Assembly (NCBI GenBank): GCA_963978905.1
Contig: OZ022256.1
Location: 42,952,001 to 43,016,000 of the forward strand
Length of the DNA: 64,000 bases
Source: Trichostrongylus colubriformis
Taxonomy: Eukaryota; Nematoda; Chromadorea; Rhabditida; Trichostrongylidae
Reading direction: 5' to 3'
Shown here one piece after another: positions 23,880 through 35,149 of the stretch. The translations under genes were made by a program, and so were the position numbers. The notes below the pieces were generated by a model that did no database searches, was not told where the DNA came from, and was given only the letters and a program-made list of their open reading frames with translations. Each line of letters starts with the position of its first letter. The stretch's first letter is position 1.

Positions 23880-24800
23880 CATGGGCGGGTCTCGCGCCGA
23901 AATCGATGACTAATCAAAGAGGACTGATCAAAGTAAAGGGAACACACGACAAGCAAATTAGGCACGGGCTGTGGGGGTCGGGCAGGTTAGTATTGAGTAA
24001 GGACCAAGTGTACGGACCACATAAGTTTTAAGCCTAACTCCGCCTACCATGGGGGGGGGCTGCGCCGAAACCGATGGGTGCTCCAATTTAAATCCTCGCC
24101 TGTGTTCCGAAAATCGGGACGGTCAGGAATAGGACTGCTCAGGTCGTGCGAGTAAGGAGTGGGTAGAGACTGACCTAATTGTAGGGAGCACACAAGGAGC
24201 AGAACGGGCCTGTAGAGGTAGGGCAAGTTATTATAGCGTAGGGGCAAACACAAGTGCACGGAGCACATAAATTCTAAGCCTACCTCCGCCCATCATGGGC
24301 TCGGCTCGCGCCGAAATCGATGAATAAACGAATTCAGGTCTTCGCTCAAGTGCTGAAAATCGGGCAAGTTAGGAAAGGGTCTGTTGAAGTCGCGCATGTA
24401 AGGACTGAGGAGGGACCGACCAAAGTGAAGGGTGCACACAACAAGCAAATAAGGCACGGGCCTGTGAAGTTCGGGCAGGTTAGGATTGGGTAGGGGTCAT
24501 GTGTACGGAGCATATAAGTTTTAAGCTTAGCTCCGCCCACCATGGGCGAGGCCTGCGCCGAAAGCGATGGGTACTCAAATTTATAAACCCTCGCATGGGT
24601 TCCGAAAATCGGGAAGGTTAGGAATGGGACTGCTCAGGTCGTGCGAGTAAGAATTGGATAGGGACAGACCAAAATGTAGGGAGCACACAAGAAGCAAATT
24701 AGGTACGGGTGTGTGGAGGTCGGGCAGGTTAGGATTGGGTAGGAGTCAAACCACCAAACTTATGTACTCTGTACACGTCAACCCCCTGTGTATAGAGTAC
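23880..24800. repeat. ~245-bp tandem units in the left arm
   Basis: 'gtacgga.cacat' recurs near 24011, 24255 and 24503. Each unit contains the hairpin 'ccgcccaccatgggcg', 'gcgccgaaa.cgatg', 'gaaaatcggg' and 'gggcaggttaggattggg'. The inverse array is at 35780-37060. Confidence 0.7.
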
Positions 24801-25328
24801 ATAAGTTCTAAGCCTAGCCCGGCCATAATGCAATATTGGTACCACACTCACAAAGTGACTGTTTGTTCTCGGTTACCATTAGAGAGTGGTGCGTTATTAT
24901 CAGGTGTTTCTCTCGGCAATCAGTTAAGGTCAATGTTTCTTATAGAACTGATACATGCACGTCCTCTCGAAACTTTTAATCCTCAAAAGTCAACTACTCA
25001 GCGCCTCAGCGCTCACGATGAGACACCTCCAACTGCTGCTGCTCCTTTTAGCGTAGCCGCCCCTCTGCGATTGTGCCTTACACACTGGATCGACGATGGG
25101 AAGGGGGTCTTCTTCCTTGGATTTTTTGACCGTGTCGATCCATCTTCCTTACTTTGGTACTAACACTAAGTGCATCAATTCTATTTTTGTGTTCGGATCG
25201 AATCCTGCCTTTCTTTAAAGGGGTTTTGCCTTCAGTGGGGAAGGGGTTACAGATGGGTGTGGTGTCTCTTAGTTACAACCAAAGCCGATGATCGTTGGAG
25301 GTCTGCTCACAATATATACAAGCCGCAT

Positions 25329-26062
25329 AGATGAACAAGAGAGTTCAAGCTGGGGTCAGTAAAGCTTATATTCAGCCTTTAATGAAACGGGTGCCATCCG
25401 TTTACCGAGTTTCTATATGTTTTGAGTGTTAACGGTCTCGCCGACGGCTGTGAAATGTTGCTCGGTGAGAATTAATACGAGTAACTTTTCTTCCAGTTTT
25501 TCGATTTCTGCTTTTGAGCGAAGGGAATTCTTGGTTCTTTTCGTGTACTATCTAGTAGCGTGCTTTCACGAAGAAGTAGAAGGTTGGACTTCGGTTCGCG
25601 AATCCTCTAATATGCCTTGCATTTCTTCGCTTGCTGGGATCACCACGTTTTGCTGATTCAATCTGAGGACCAACGAAGTCATATCATTAGAATTATTTCT
25701 GCGAAGTCCACATTTTAAAAGCCACGACCAAGCCTCACATAGGTGTTCTGTTTAGAATAAATGAATTATTTATTCCAGCTTTTTTAAAATTTCTGTTCCC
25801 ACAGCGCAGGATCACGTTAGAATTTACTTTGGCTTTATTGAGCTACGTAATTTTTAACAGCCAAAGCTCAACAGGAACTGGAGCGCTTACGTCAAAAGAG
25901 TGGCTCTTATCAGGCTGATTAGACATGCCAGCCTGGACTCGTTGGGTTAGTGCAGATAAGGCTGATGGTATAAAGCCTAAGGCCAAACCCTATGTCTCCT
26001 CCTCCACACAATGTTGTAAGTGTCGTTTCTTCTTAAGGAATTTAATCTCGCATTAGTAGCTA
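25329..26062. other. Core-side flank of the left arm; no gene recognised
   Basis: It starts with the copy of 18255-18362 and then unassigned sequence. A short plus-strand frame (25426-25656) has no recognisable domain. The last 60 bases lead into the lysozyme signal-peptide exon. Confidence 0.35.
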
Positions 26063-27705
26063 ATGATTCCTTTTTTCGGTCTGTCGTGGTCTTCGTTGCA
26101 CTTGTCGGCTCTGCCGCAGCCACCACCGGCCTCGACGCCATTCAGGTAGGAAACTTTGCTTGAAGAAAACTACGATTTCCATATGTACAGCGATCGTTGA
26201 TAAATAAGATTCATAATAAATTAAACGGGTGAATCGCATAGGCACTCGAAGGCAATATCACGAACACTTGTAGACCGCATAATAAGATTTTGAAAGTCAG
26301 TAAGTGAGGTTTTATCCCGAAATAGTAGTGTAGTGTTTCATGAACATATTTGGAATAACAGTGAAAGATGTGCAGCATGCGAAAGATGAGCCGAACAGAG
26401 TATTTTCGCAACAAAAAGTTTATATTAAAGGGTTTTCCATTTCTTATACTATATGTAAGTCCCAAAATAATTCGACTCTGTGAAGCGCAATATTCGGAGA
26501 CTTATAAAAATCACGTATTTTTACCGTTTCACGCACTTGACCTTTACCATGTCTTCCTCGAAACTCTCCACCATGTCCCCATGTGCTACATTTTCTCAGG
26601 TCGTGTGACATAGCCAAGAATTGCGTCAGGTTGCGTGGCAAGGCGGCGACTATGCTTCTCAGCGCGCGGCCAATTCACACTGGAACCAATACTGTCTTTT
26701 CGCACGCATTCTCCAGCGACCCCATTCGGGTGCGTTGGCCCACACTCCTCCTTGCCCAGTATCCACAAAAGGAGTAAAGCAGATCATTGCTCAATCACCT
26801 CATTTACCCATCCTCGCTGTTCAGATTTTTGAGGGGTGTGGACTCGTAGTAAGCGAGACCTATGAAAGTGCACAGCAGGGTCAAGCATGGGATGAGCAGT
26901 TCCCATGAAACTGTTGTACGGTAAGGGTATTTGCAGGGAAGGAGGGGAGGGACGTTTCTCTACACAATTTTAACCATTGCCACGCTTGATTCTGATGCGT
27001 GGACACTACATAGATCCTTAATTATTCTTACTTTGGTTGGTGTTAAAGCAGCACGGGGAGTTTCGATGAAGCTACCGTGACTCATTACCTTTAGTCATAA
27101 TGATCATACATGAAGACTATTTTGAAAAGTAAAAAATCAGAAAGTAGGCTTGCTTTGTCTTATCTTCGAATCACCGGATGCTCGGAGAACAAAGGAAGGA
27201 AGTATAGGCCGGTTGGCAACCGCAGTATGTTTGCTCAGGTTTCGGAATCAGTAATCAAGTGATAAAATGAAGCGCATACTGAACTACACAATGATAAGGC
27301 AGGGTCAGGCACCAGGGCTCGTGCAACAATGTAAAACCTATTCAAAGAGATACCATACTATGTAGGCATGACGAATGATGACTGTATACGTATTTAGCCA
27401 ATGTCCTCCAGCACATTCACTTGTTTGAAACAGAACGGATACAGTTTTTTCATTGCTCGCGCATGGGAAAGTGTCGGAAATTACGATGAGACCGGTATAC
27501 AGAACATGAAAAACGCCCGTGCAGGTGAGATATTCAAAATATACATGTAAATGGGTGTCTCCAAGCGAACCCTCCAAAGCAGCGGCTAAATGGAACCTTC
27601 TCGGGTATCGATGTTGGGATAATTTATTGAGAAGTGCATAGTATAGAGAGGTAACACAAAGAGAGAGAAAGAGATGAAACGGTCGAAAATCCGTGATTGA
27701 AACCT

Positions 27706-27900
27706 TTATCCAAACATTGGTTCTGAGCGAGGATTCACTCCCACCTCTCCTTCGCTGAAGTGTGCGATGTAGACGGCAAGACCAGCTGCCAACGTTGTGC
27801 CGCCCTCCACGGCTACTCCGCCATTTCGCCCCTGCGAATCGCACCAAATAAGACCACAATAAAGCTTTGAGGTGCACTTCTCAATGCGAATTTTTTTGCA
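27706..27900 (-). CDS. Possible terminal exon of an unknown gene
   Basis: This open frame without an ATG reads CGLIWCDSQGRNGGVAVEGG, then TTLAAGLAVYIAHF and GEVGVNPRSEPMFG, then stop. The composition looks like real protein, and short AG dinucleotides upstream could be acceptors. A different-frame 179-residue ORF across 27877-27338 looks less protein-like. It lies within the large first intron of the lysozyme gene on the opposite strand. I do not recognise the family. Confidence 0.3.
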   Translation of the reverse strand, partial: CKKIRIEKCTSKLYCGLIWCDSQGRNGGVAVEGGTTLAAGLAVYIAHFSEGEVGVNPRSEPMFG

Positions 27901-28088
27901 ATTTTATTCACACAAGGCATGACTCAGATCTCCCTCATTACCCCTCACGGTGACCCTAACTCTCTCTGAAATAGGTTCCATGCTACCAGGCACGATGCCG
28001 AAGGAAGCCCGCCCGTGAATTTACACCAAAGTCCACAGAGAAGGCGACATTGATTTCACTGCTCATTTGACAGATCCACTCAGGAGAT

Positions 28089-28422
28089 TCAATAGCATTT
28101 TTTCCTTCTTTTGAGAGCACCATCAGGGGTGATTCTGATAGTTCGTAGCTGATTGTCAAGCATGACAGTCCAAGTGCTCAATAATGCAACAGTAGAAAAA
28201 GAACGGAATGAAATAGCCAATAGCTCAAGAAACGAGAACTTTCCTGCTCCCATCGGATGGAGGTGTTTTCGCTCCTTCTGCATCACTGGCCTTCTCACAT
28301 GCATTTCGCGCCCCATCACTGGTATAATCCTCATTTCAATCGGCCGCTTCGACCTATCATTCCACCTTGTCAGCCCTCTGCAGCGGCAAAGGCTGGAACG
28401 CATCGCAGCGAGATCGCATTAG
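28089..28422. other. Overlapping frames, no recognised product
   Basis: Overlapping frames on both strands (28089-28403 minus, 28153-28422 plus) are open for about 90-105 residues. Neither shows a domain I can name. They fall inside the lysozyme first intron. Confidence 0.25.
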
Positions 28423-29900
28423 AATCCTAAAGCGCGCTTTCTATGTGAGTTCCACCACAGGTCATCTCTTCCGAATTCGAATGTTCATTTATAGAGGCAA
28501 AACTATCCAGTCCTGTTTTGCATTACCCATAAACCCATTAAGAACCCACGGTAGGTGAACGTGATTTCATAAAGAAATTGTACAAATTCAATGGTTTCAG
28601 CTGGATGGGAGTACGTTGACGCCTATATTTTCCCGTGTCTGAGAAGCTCATGCGCTGCCCCAGCAGCTCAGGTAAGATGAATCTTTTCAGAGGAATACCT
28701 GCTATGTGAGAAAATATGCTGGAGTGAAGTAACTGTTTATTCAGGTAGAAGCCACTGTTAACCGTCTCAAGGCGGAAGGTGCTAAGTTCGGTATGCTCTG
28801 GCTAGATATCGAGATCTTCGCCTGGCCAAACGATATCAATTACAACAGAAACTTCATTTCCGCTATGGGTAATCAGCTCAATGTGAGTGCCTTTGGTATA
28901 TAGTAATCACCTTCAAGTATGATTTGAGTATAATCTCTCATATGATAAATTAGATTCGAATTTCGAAAGCGTCTAGTAGGCGCGCATTGACTTATGAGGC
29001 AGTGTGGTCACTTGTGAGAGGAATGGCCATCAGTAAGCCTTTTATAACAAGTGATCGCCGTGGACGCGCCTTACTACGGAGCAATGAATTAAGCTGATTC
29101 ATACGATGCGATGTACTTGCAACGATCCCCACTATCTTTTAGAACCTCACACACCCGCGGCAAAGCGTCGTGACCGATATTTTGGCATCTTAGCAGGTGC
29201 TGGGCCATTGGGGCTGTCGCCACGTGCACGCCCTATTGTGGGTGCAAATGCTAGGAGCCCACTGCTTACACCACCCTAACTTGCACCTCGCATCTTGCGC
29301 CGTACGCGGCCGCACGAATTCTTCTTCCTATGCTTTACTCCCTGGCGCTCAGGGCAGAATGTGAACAATTCCAGCGCGATTGAAGATGTGAGTGAATGCT
29401 CTGGTCAAATCTGCATCGGCTAAAAATGTACAAGCCATAGATCGGAACGAACTTTAACTTAGCAAAAAGTGCAAGCGACGTTAAATATGGCGGGAAAAAC
29501 CGGCATGAATGCCATATAAAGCAACGGAATAGATGGTTCGTCAAGCTCCAAAACAGCTAATGTGCATAGGACTAAAGCAGTCAGACAGTTATAGCATAAT
29601 CTACTTCATTCAGGCTATGGGTGTGAATTGGGGCATCTACACCAACAACCACAACTGGGGCAACATTGTCGGTATCGACTGGAGCCAATGGGCTAGCCGA
29701 CCCCTTTGGTGGGCCAACTACAATGGACATCAAGTGAGAATATCTGCACATACCATTGAAGATTCTATTATTAACTGTGAACTCTTCAGGACTACACTGG
29801 ATTTGTGCCATTTGGTGGATGGTCAAAGCCAGCAATTCATCAGTATGCTGGTGATTACAAAGGACCTTGCGGTGTTGATCTTGACCTCAACTGGTACTGA

Positions 29901-31191
29901 TGTATACAAAACACAAATGACAAAAGTATATATAAAAATGTATTCAGTAGCTGGTTTTCGTACAGTGAAAAGAACAAAGATACGAGTACTGGCTTCACTG
30001 GTATACAATTCAGCAGATTTTCCTATTCAAGACAATAAGACACAGAGGCATACAGAAATAGAACCGTTGTAAGACATACGAACATACATCTTTTGTAAGA
30101 GATACATCTGTACAAAGCTCAGCACGAGCTAGCTTGGTTGCATCCATACTATGCGACGCGACTGTGCGACGTACGCAGCGCAGGTTTCGCAGTAAACGTA
30201 GACATTCCGTCGCGAAAGCACGCCGACGCTAACGAACGCACAAAGCTGACGACGGAGCTTGCGCTGGGTGTATGTTATTAGGACAGTAACGTCGCGTGCC
30301 GAACACGGCTACGCCGTTTCTGTCCTAATGACATACACCCGCTTGCGCTGCGTACGATTGTGTCACAAAGAATGAACGCTACCTCAGATTGCAGTCACAT
30401 ACTTTCTAATATAATACGCTGAGCTGTAATGTGGAACCGATCTGTATGATAATTCTTATGAATACATTTCGGTATCAACAATTGCCACTCAAATAATCCG
30501 CAATGGTACAGTGGTACAGAGGAGAGGGACAAGACGGCTGCGCGACTTTTCCAACAGAAATTATTTTGACTCTTTCTTATGACTGTGTTGACCAGCGCAA
30601 GGAATAGCCGACGTCATTTCGCGCGATGAAGGGCATCGGGAGGGGCGAGCAAGGAAAACGTATTTGAAACACTTGTTTCTGTAAACGAACATCAGAGCTC
30701 AGAGAGTATAAAGGGTAGCGAAACTCTGCTGAGAAACGCGTTTTCGGGGCGCTATTGCGATCCTAGCGCACTTCATCTCGACCACTGCTCGTTTCAGTGG
30801 CCGAGTAGCCCGCTGGCGACGGGCAGAAGGATGATGCCATTGTTATTTGATGTCGCGTACGGCAAATTTGATTACATTCATGCTAATATTAAATAAGTGA
30901 AACAATAAATAGCAGCGAACAAGTGAAACATCAAAAGGGAAGAGGCGAAAGAGCAAGAAAAAGGGTTTTATGATGAACATCCAAGTGAATTAATACTCGT
31001 TGGTGGCGAACAGAACGGACTACAAGTGTCTGCTGTAGACCAAAATTGCCCACTCCCGGTGTCTTCGAAAGCACCTTTCGCGCTCGTTGAACGCAGAAGA
31101 CACAGCAGGATGTCATGGTAAGTCGGGCATTGAAAGGCGGTCTCTCCACCTCCTGCGCCCGACTGCCAGTGAGATTCAGCGTCTTCTTCTA
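29901..31191. other. Downstream of lysozyme; no gene recognised
   Basis: 30120-30370 is GC-rich and carries the foldback MITE listed separately. The rest has short frames only. There is no clear AATAAA shortly after the lysozyme stop. Confidence 0.35.
30266..30340. mobile_element. Short foldback MITE with 9-bp target duplication
   Basis: This 75-bp element has ends 'gggtgtatgttattaggaca' and the near-perfect inverse 'tgtcctaatgacatacaccc'. It is flanked on both sides by 'gcttgcgct' (30257-30265 and 30341-30349), a 9-bp target-site duplication. It shares ends with the 230-bp element at 59132. A 9-10-bp duplication is typical of Mutator-like elements (inference). Confidence 0.85.
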
Positions 31192-31533
31192 TTAGCGAGC
31201 GCGAACGGTGCCTTTAAGTCCGCCTACTGCTCCTACGTCCGAATTTATTAGTTCTTGGCTGTCGTTAAGTCCGCCTACTGCTCCTACGTCCGAATTTATT
31301 AGTTCTTGGCTGTCGTTTGTCTTGGATGACTTCCTGATCCGACTCACCTGCTTGCTGTAAAAACCGTTATCGGCTAGGAAATTCAGGACGCATTCATGCT
31401 CAGCGACATATGAATGTTGCCCCACTTGTTGATCACGGTAGCAACGTTGGTCTTTGCATGCGGGGTTTTGAGTCTGCATCCTATTGCTCTCAATAAACAC
31501 GCTGCACAATCCCTGTTTCTTACTCCTCGGCAT
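31192..31533 (-). CDS. ORF with a duplicated 17-residue unit, unknown
   Basis: A 113-residue frame. The DNA contains an exact tandem duplication of 51 bp (31214-31264 and 31265-31315), giving two copies of NDSQELINSDVGAVGGL near the C terminus. Upstream residues include several Cys and His (CKDQRCYRDQQVGQH), but I cannot place a known zinc motif. It may belong to the adjoining repeat-family locus and not to a host gene. Confidence 0.3.
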   Translation of the reverse strand: MPRSKKQGLCSVFIESNRMQTQNPACKDQRCYRDQQVGQHSYVAEHECVLNFLADNGFYSKQVSRIRKSSKTNDSQELINSDVGAVGGLNDSQELINSDVGAVGGLKGTVRAR

Positions 31534-31559
31534 CGTTACCTCAAAAACCCACAGAACGC

Positions 31560-32240
31560 CACACCACTACTGAACAAATTAATTTTTGTACAACTAAGAA
31601 GTTAGCGCCACAGCCAACAGAAGAGTAATCCTGGTCGAAGTTTCATCTGTGCAGGTGAGTAGATGTCCTACTAATTTTTAATTCAGGAAAAGTGTGGATC
31701 TTGCGTGCACGCTAGAAGCAAGTGTCCAAAAATCGCACTGGCCTAAGTATTCCCATGCAAGAGCTCCGGCGGTAAACTCCAAATGTTAAGTTTCTGGGAA
31801 ATATTATTGACTGTGCTCATAGAATCATTGTGAAAATGCACGCGTAGCTCGAGTTGGCGAAGATCATAATTTCTCAGGTCTTTAACGAAGTCAATTCAAT
31901 AAGAATATTTTATAGTAACCCGGAATTCACCACGAAGTATTTCCCAGGTGGGAACTATCATTGTTCAATTTGTTAAAAAAACCATTATAAGAAGTGTATG
32001 AATTTGTGTAATGTCACAATCAATGGATTTGTTTTGTCATTGCCTGGGATGCTGTTTGGAGGCACGTTGTCCAAATCGGGCCTACTTTTCGAGACAGAAG
32101 GGTCCCATAAAGATATTTCATGTTCCATGTTCGAAAACATACACGATACCTCTTCGAAAAACCAAAAAGTGCAAACCATGTACTGCATGTGGTACGTTAC
32201 GGGTTACCTTTAGGGAAGATCAGTGTGTTTCTGCTATACA
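31560..32240 (+). repeat. Zinc-knuckle repeat family, copy 1 (degenerate)
   Basis: About 650 bases are colinear with 46855-47130 plus 48230-48540. They include 'gttagcgccacagccaacag' (open as RRVILVEVSSV, then gtgagt), KCGSCVHARSKCPK, and a remnant HCSIC-stop-KNHYKKC. In-frame stops show decay. The downstream 32010-32220 stretch aligns with the coding-like block at 48320-48540. Confidence 0.6.
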
Positions 32241-33640
32241 TAACAGCTGAGTTGCACAAGACAAACAGAATAGCTGAAGGGTGATCGTCCCTGTATGCAG
32301 GTAATTCTACAGGGCAAAGAAGCAAACAAATATCCCGAAAAACGTGTGCGTAACTACTCTGACACATTTCTTGACCACGTTATCCTTTTACCGTCTCTAC
32401 GCGGTTGTCGTGAGGCCACTTTAAAGAAACCTTTTGCACAGCACCGACATCATTCTATTATGTGCAACGGTGCAATCTAACGTAAGTGCAATTCAAGGGA
32501 AAGGATCAACAGCGAGCGTAATAAGGACATCTGTCAGCGGTGGGCAACTTAAGGGCTTCTGAAGGAGGGTCAGGGATTATCACAACATGACCATTTCCAC
32601 ATTTAAGGTAGGGAGAAGTGTTTATGAGCAGAATTTGTGTAGAACAAGATGCATACACTGATTCAAGGCGCCGCTTATGAGGAACGGGAGGATTTTTGTT
32701 GCTAGAGTCGTCCAAGATACAGCGGAAAGGTCATCGATTATACTCCCTCAAAACCGAAAAGAAATCCAGAAGGGGTAATGTGCTTCAGCAGCCAAATGTC
32801 ATAGATTCAGTGTTTCGAAGATCAAGCCGACACAGAGGGCAACTGATAAGCTAGGATGGTTGCTGATCAATTCCAGTAGAACGTCAATTTGCTCGCCGAG
32901 CGATTGACGCTCCGCTGCTGGCGCAATCCTGGTGTAGCACTTCGTGTTTCTACATCGTAAGGGCAATTTGTCTGTTTTGCATGGGACAGGTACGCGTTGG
33001 TGATGTTTTTCACATCGGCTGGAGCCGTTCGACGATCAGTGTGTCAACAACAATCGAAGGCAATATAGAACATGAGGGAACCAATATAATAGTGATACTT
33101 CAAATAGAAATTCCAAATAGATTTTATTGGTATAAAAAACCAATGAAAAACTCAAGCATATGTAGCTTCGTACCTAAAGCTTGTAAGAAGGCCTGGTTAT
33201 ATGTATAAAATGCAATGAAATAGATCAGTTCGATGTTATTTCTTAGGTGGAGCTTGAAAAGGATATTTCTGCACGATACAAGGTCCTTAACTCTTTAAAT
33301 AATAATAGCTAATCAAATGTTATCATGATTGTGCTGAGGTAACTTCATACGTGATGCCCACGAATCGTCAAAATGACCTGTTCTATTACATACATATCTC
33401 CTCCCAATTATGAATGTTCCCTCGCTTCCATACTTTCCAACTGATACTATGTACGTACCTAGTTCGCGCTCCAGTTACTTTTTTTCGGAAAGCTTTTGGG
33501 TTTCAAATCTACTTCCGAGCAAGGTTCCCTTCCTTCATCAGTTTTACCAATAACATGTTGGGGGGCGTTTCTCGCTCTTTTCAGACAGTAACTTTTGTAT
33601 CCTGAAGTGAATTTTAAACATTTTTTCTAAAATCTCTGGA
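32241..33640. other. No recognised gene
   Basis: One minus-strand frame (32715-32506) ends in LKCGNGHVVIIPDPPSEALK, then LPTADRCPYYARC. It looks protein-like but is unassigned. The rest is AT-rich with short frames. Confidence 0.35.
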
Positions 33641-33679
33641 AGAAAATGCACAAACGCAGACCGTGCACTGGTATCCCAC

Positions 33680-34440
33680 AAAAATCCAACGCAGATGGTG
33701 GCACTTATTGTCCCTTACTTTCCCTCTTATACTGCCCCACACAACGTAAAAATGTCGTTCTACCTCCCGAAGAAGACGATTATCAGCAGTTTTTGGCATC
33801 TTCCAAAATCTTCGGAGGTTTGGGATTCACAACGAAAATACCGCAGTGGGAAGCGATTTGGGATTAACAACGGAGATACGGTAGTGGAAAGCGTTTAAGA
33901 ATGCCTGGGAAACTTGGCACTATTCAATTGCTATCTGCCATGCATAGAAGCAGCAAAGCAAGATCTCGAAATTGGAGATAACCATTTGGAAATTTCGTCT
34001 CTCAACAAAGTCAAGAGTAGAACAAAATGAAATGGAAGCCGAGGAAAAAAAAGATGAGTGCCTCACAACCTGCAACATAGTTTCAAATCGTTGAAAAAAG
34101 AACTGCACTGCGACTGCCACATGATAGGCAAAAAGCCTGTAACAGCACACACTGTTACAACACTGCAGTAGAGGATAGAAGAAACTCTGTAAGCTTTAAG
34201 AGTATATCTCTGTCTCATATATATAAAAGCGACATTTTTACGTTGTGTGGGGCAGACACTGCAGTAGAGAATATGGAGGCAAGGAAAGAAGAAACTTTGT
34301 AAGCTATATGCGACAGACTAAATCTCTGTCGCATATAGCTATCTAAATGTGGAAGATGCCAAAAACTGCTGATAATCGTCTTCTTCAGGAAGTAGAGCGA
34401 CATTTTTACGTTGCGTGGGGCAGTACAGCGCAAAACACTG
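33680..34440. repeat. Local inverted repeat
   Basis: 'ctgccccacacaacgtaaaaatgtcg' type sequence near 33733, running to 'cagcagtttttggcatcttcc' near 33804, is inverted at 34345-34425 and again in part at 34225-34260. The spacer (33860-34215) has no recognised content. A second small palindrome ('agctatatgcgacaga' with its inverse) lies at 34300-34340. Confidence 0.65.
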
Positions 34441-34574
34441 CAGTAGAGCGAAAACGTAGTTCCTTTCCTAGAAGGGAATGCACTGAGAAATCCCTTCCCC
34501 AGTTAAAAGCCTTTCCACAGTGCTAGTCCCGTTATCCTTATTTTGCTTCGATCCCTACCATGTATAAAACGCTT

Positions 34575-34610
34575 CGTCTGTCTGTTGTCTGTCTGTCTGT
34601 CTGTCCGTCC

Positions 34611-34669
<59 letters not shown>

Positions 34670-34678
34670 CGTCCGTCC

Positions 34679-34714
<36 letters not shown>

Positions 34715-34785
34715 GTCTATTCTGTCTAAATGTCTGTCTATCTGCTATCTATCTATTCTATCTGTCTATCTGTCCATCGCAGTCG
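34575..34785 (+). repeat. CTGT/CCGT/CTAT microsatellite
   Basis: Runs of ctgt are interrupted by cluster variants (ccgt, then ctat and ctgt mixtures). The frames rich in CLSV are artefacts. Unlike the others, it is not next to the TATATATA module. Confidence 0.9.
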
Positions 34786-35060
34786 TGGTGCCAGGAATCG
34801 CCGCTTCTTTTCATATCAGGCTTGGCAGACAAGTTCTTGCCCGAAAGTTCGGTTGCTGCTGATGTTTCCATCGCAAGAAAAGAAGAAACTCTGCAAGCTA
34901 TGCGCGGCAAAGTAAATCTCAGAATGGCCTTTCAGTGTCGACAAAGTCGACCGATCTTAATAAGCTATTGCCTTTATTTTGTATCTTATTACTTATATCT
35001 TGATATCTCGATGCTTACCATGTAGTGCTTTATTTGGCCCTTATATTAGTTGTACCAGTC

Positions 35061-35149
35061 GGGTTGGCCGGCTGACGCCGGCCAACCCTCCTGGACTCGG
35101 ATTGGCCGGCTTCGCCGGCCAATCCTTGTAGGGGCGGCTTCGCCGCCCC
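35061..35149. repeat. Three consecutive GC-rich perfect hairpins
   Basis: Hairpin 1 (35061-35088) has 12-bp arms 'gggttggccggc' and a TGAC loop. Hairpin 2 (35099-35125) has arms 'ggattggccggc' and a TTC loop. Hairpin 3 (35131-35149) has arms 'ggggcggc' and a TTC loop. All arms pair perfectly. GC content is far above the surroundings. The cluster sits 120 bp inside the inner edge of the right inverted arm. Confidence 0.85.

Larger units (their letters stand above)
26063..29900 (+). pseudogene. GH25 lysozyme, nematode lys-8 type, damaged or incompletely resolved
   Basis: Lysozymes of this family cleave peptidoglycan and are secreted in the nematode gut. Exon 26063-26145 encodes a hydrophobic signal peptide (VVVFVALVGSAAATTGLDAIQ). 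It lacks an in-frame ATG: the ATG at 26063 is one base out of phase across the six-T run at 26071-26076. Later exons join perfectly: 28601-28671 (GWEYVDAYIFPCLRSSC), 28745-28882 (FGMLWLDIEIFAWPND; D-x-E is the GH25 catalytic pair), 29614-29733 ([24 protein letters not shown]) and 29790-29900 ([25 protein letters not shown], stop). All have clean GT-AG borders. The expected second exon of about 40 residues was not found in 26146-28600. Either it is lost (pseudogene) or too diverged to see. A single-base sequencing error in the T run is also possible. The gene lies inside the 10-kb core between the two inverted arms. Confidence 0.85.

Noticed and set aside
26444..26641. Mariner-like fragment (GHGGEFRGRHGKG)
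   Set aside because: Vague resemblance only. No inverted ends or catalytic motifs were found.
27338..27877. 179-residue minus-strand ORF as a gene
   Set aside because: Arg- and Cys-rich with no domain. An overlapping frame (27900-27706) looks more like protein, so the long frame is probably fortuitous.
35061..35149. Bacterial contamination (REP-like hairpins)
   Set aside because: The hairpins are embedded between nematode repeats that continue into the inverted arm. Kept as a finding, not as contamination, though read support should be checked.
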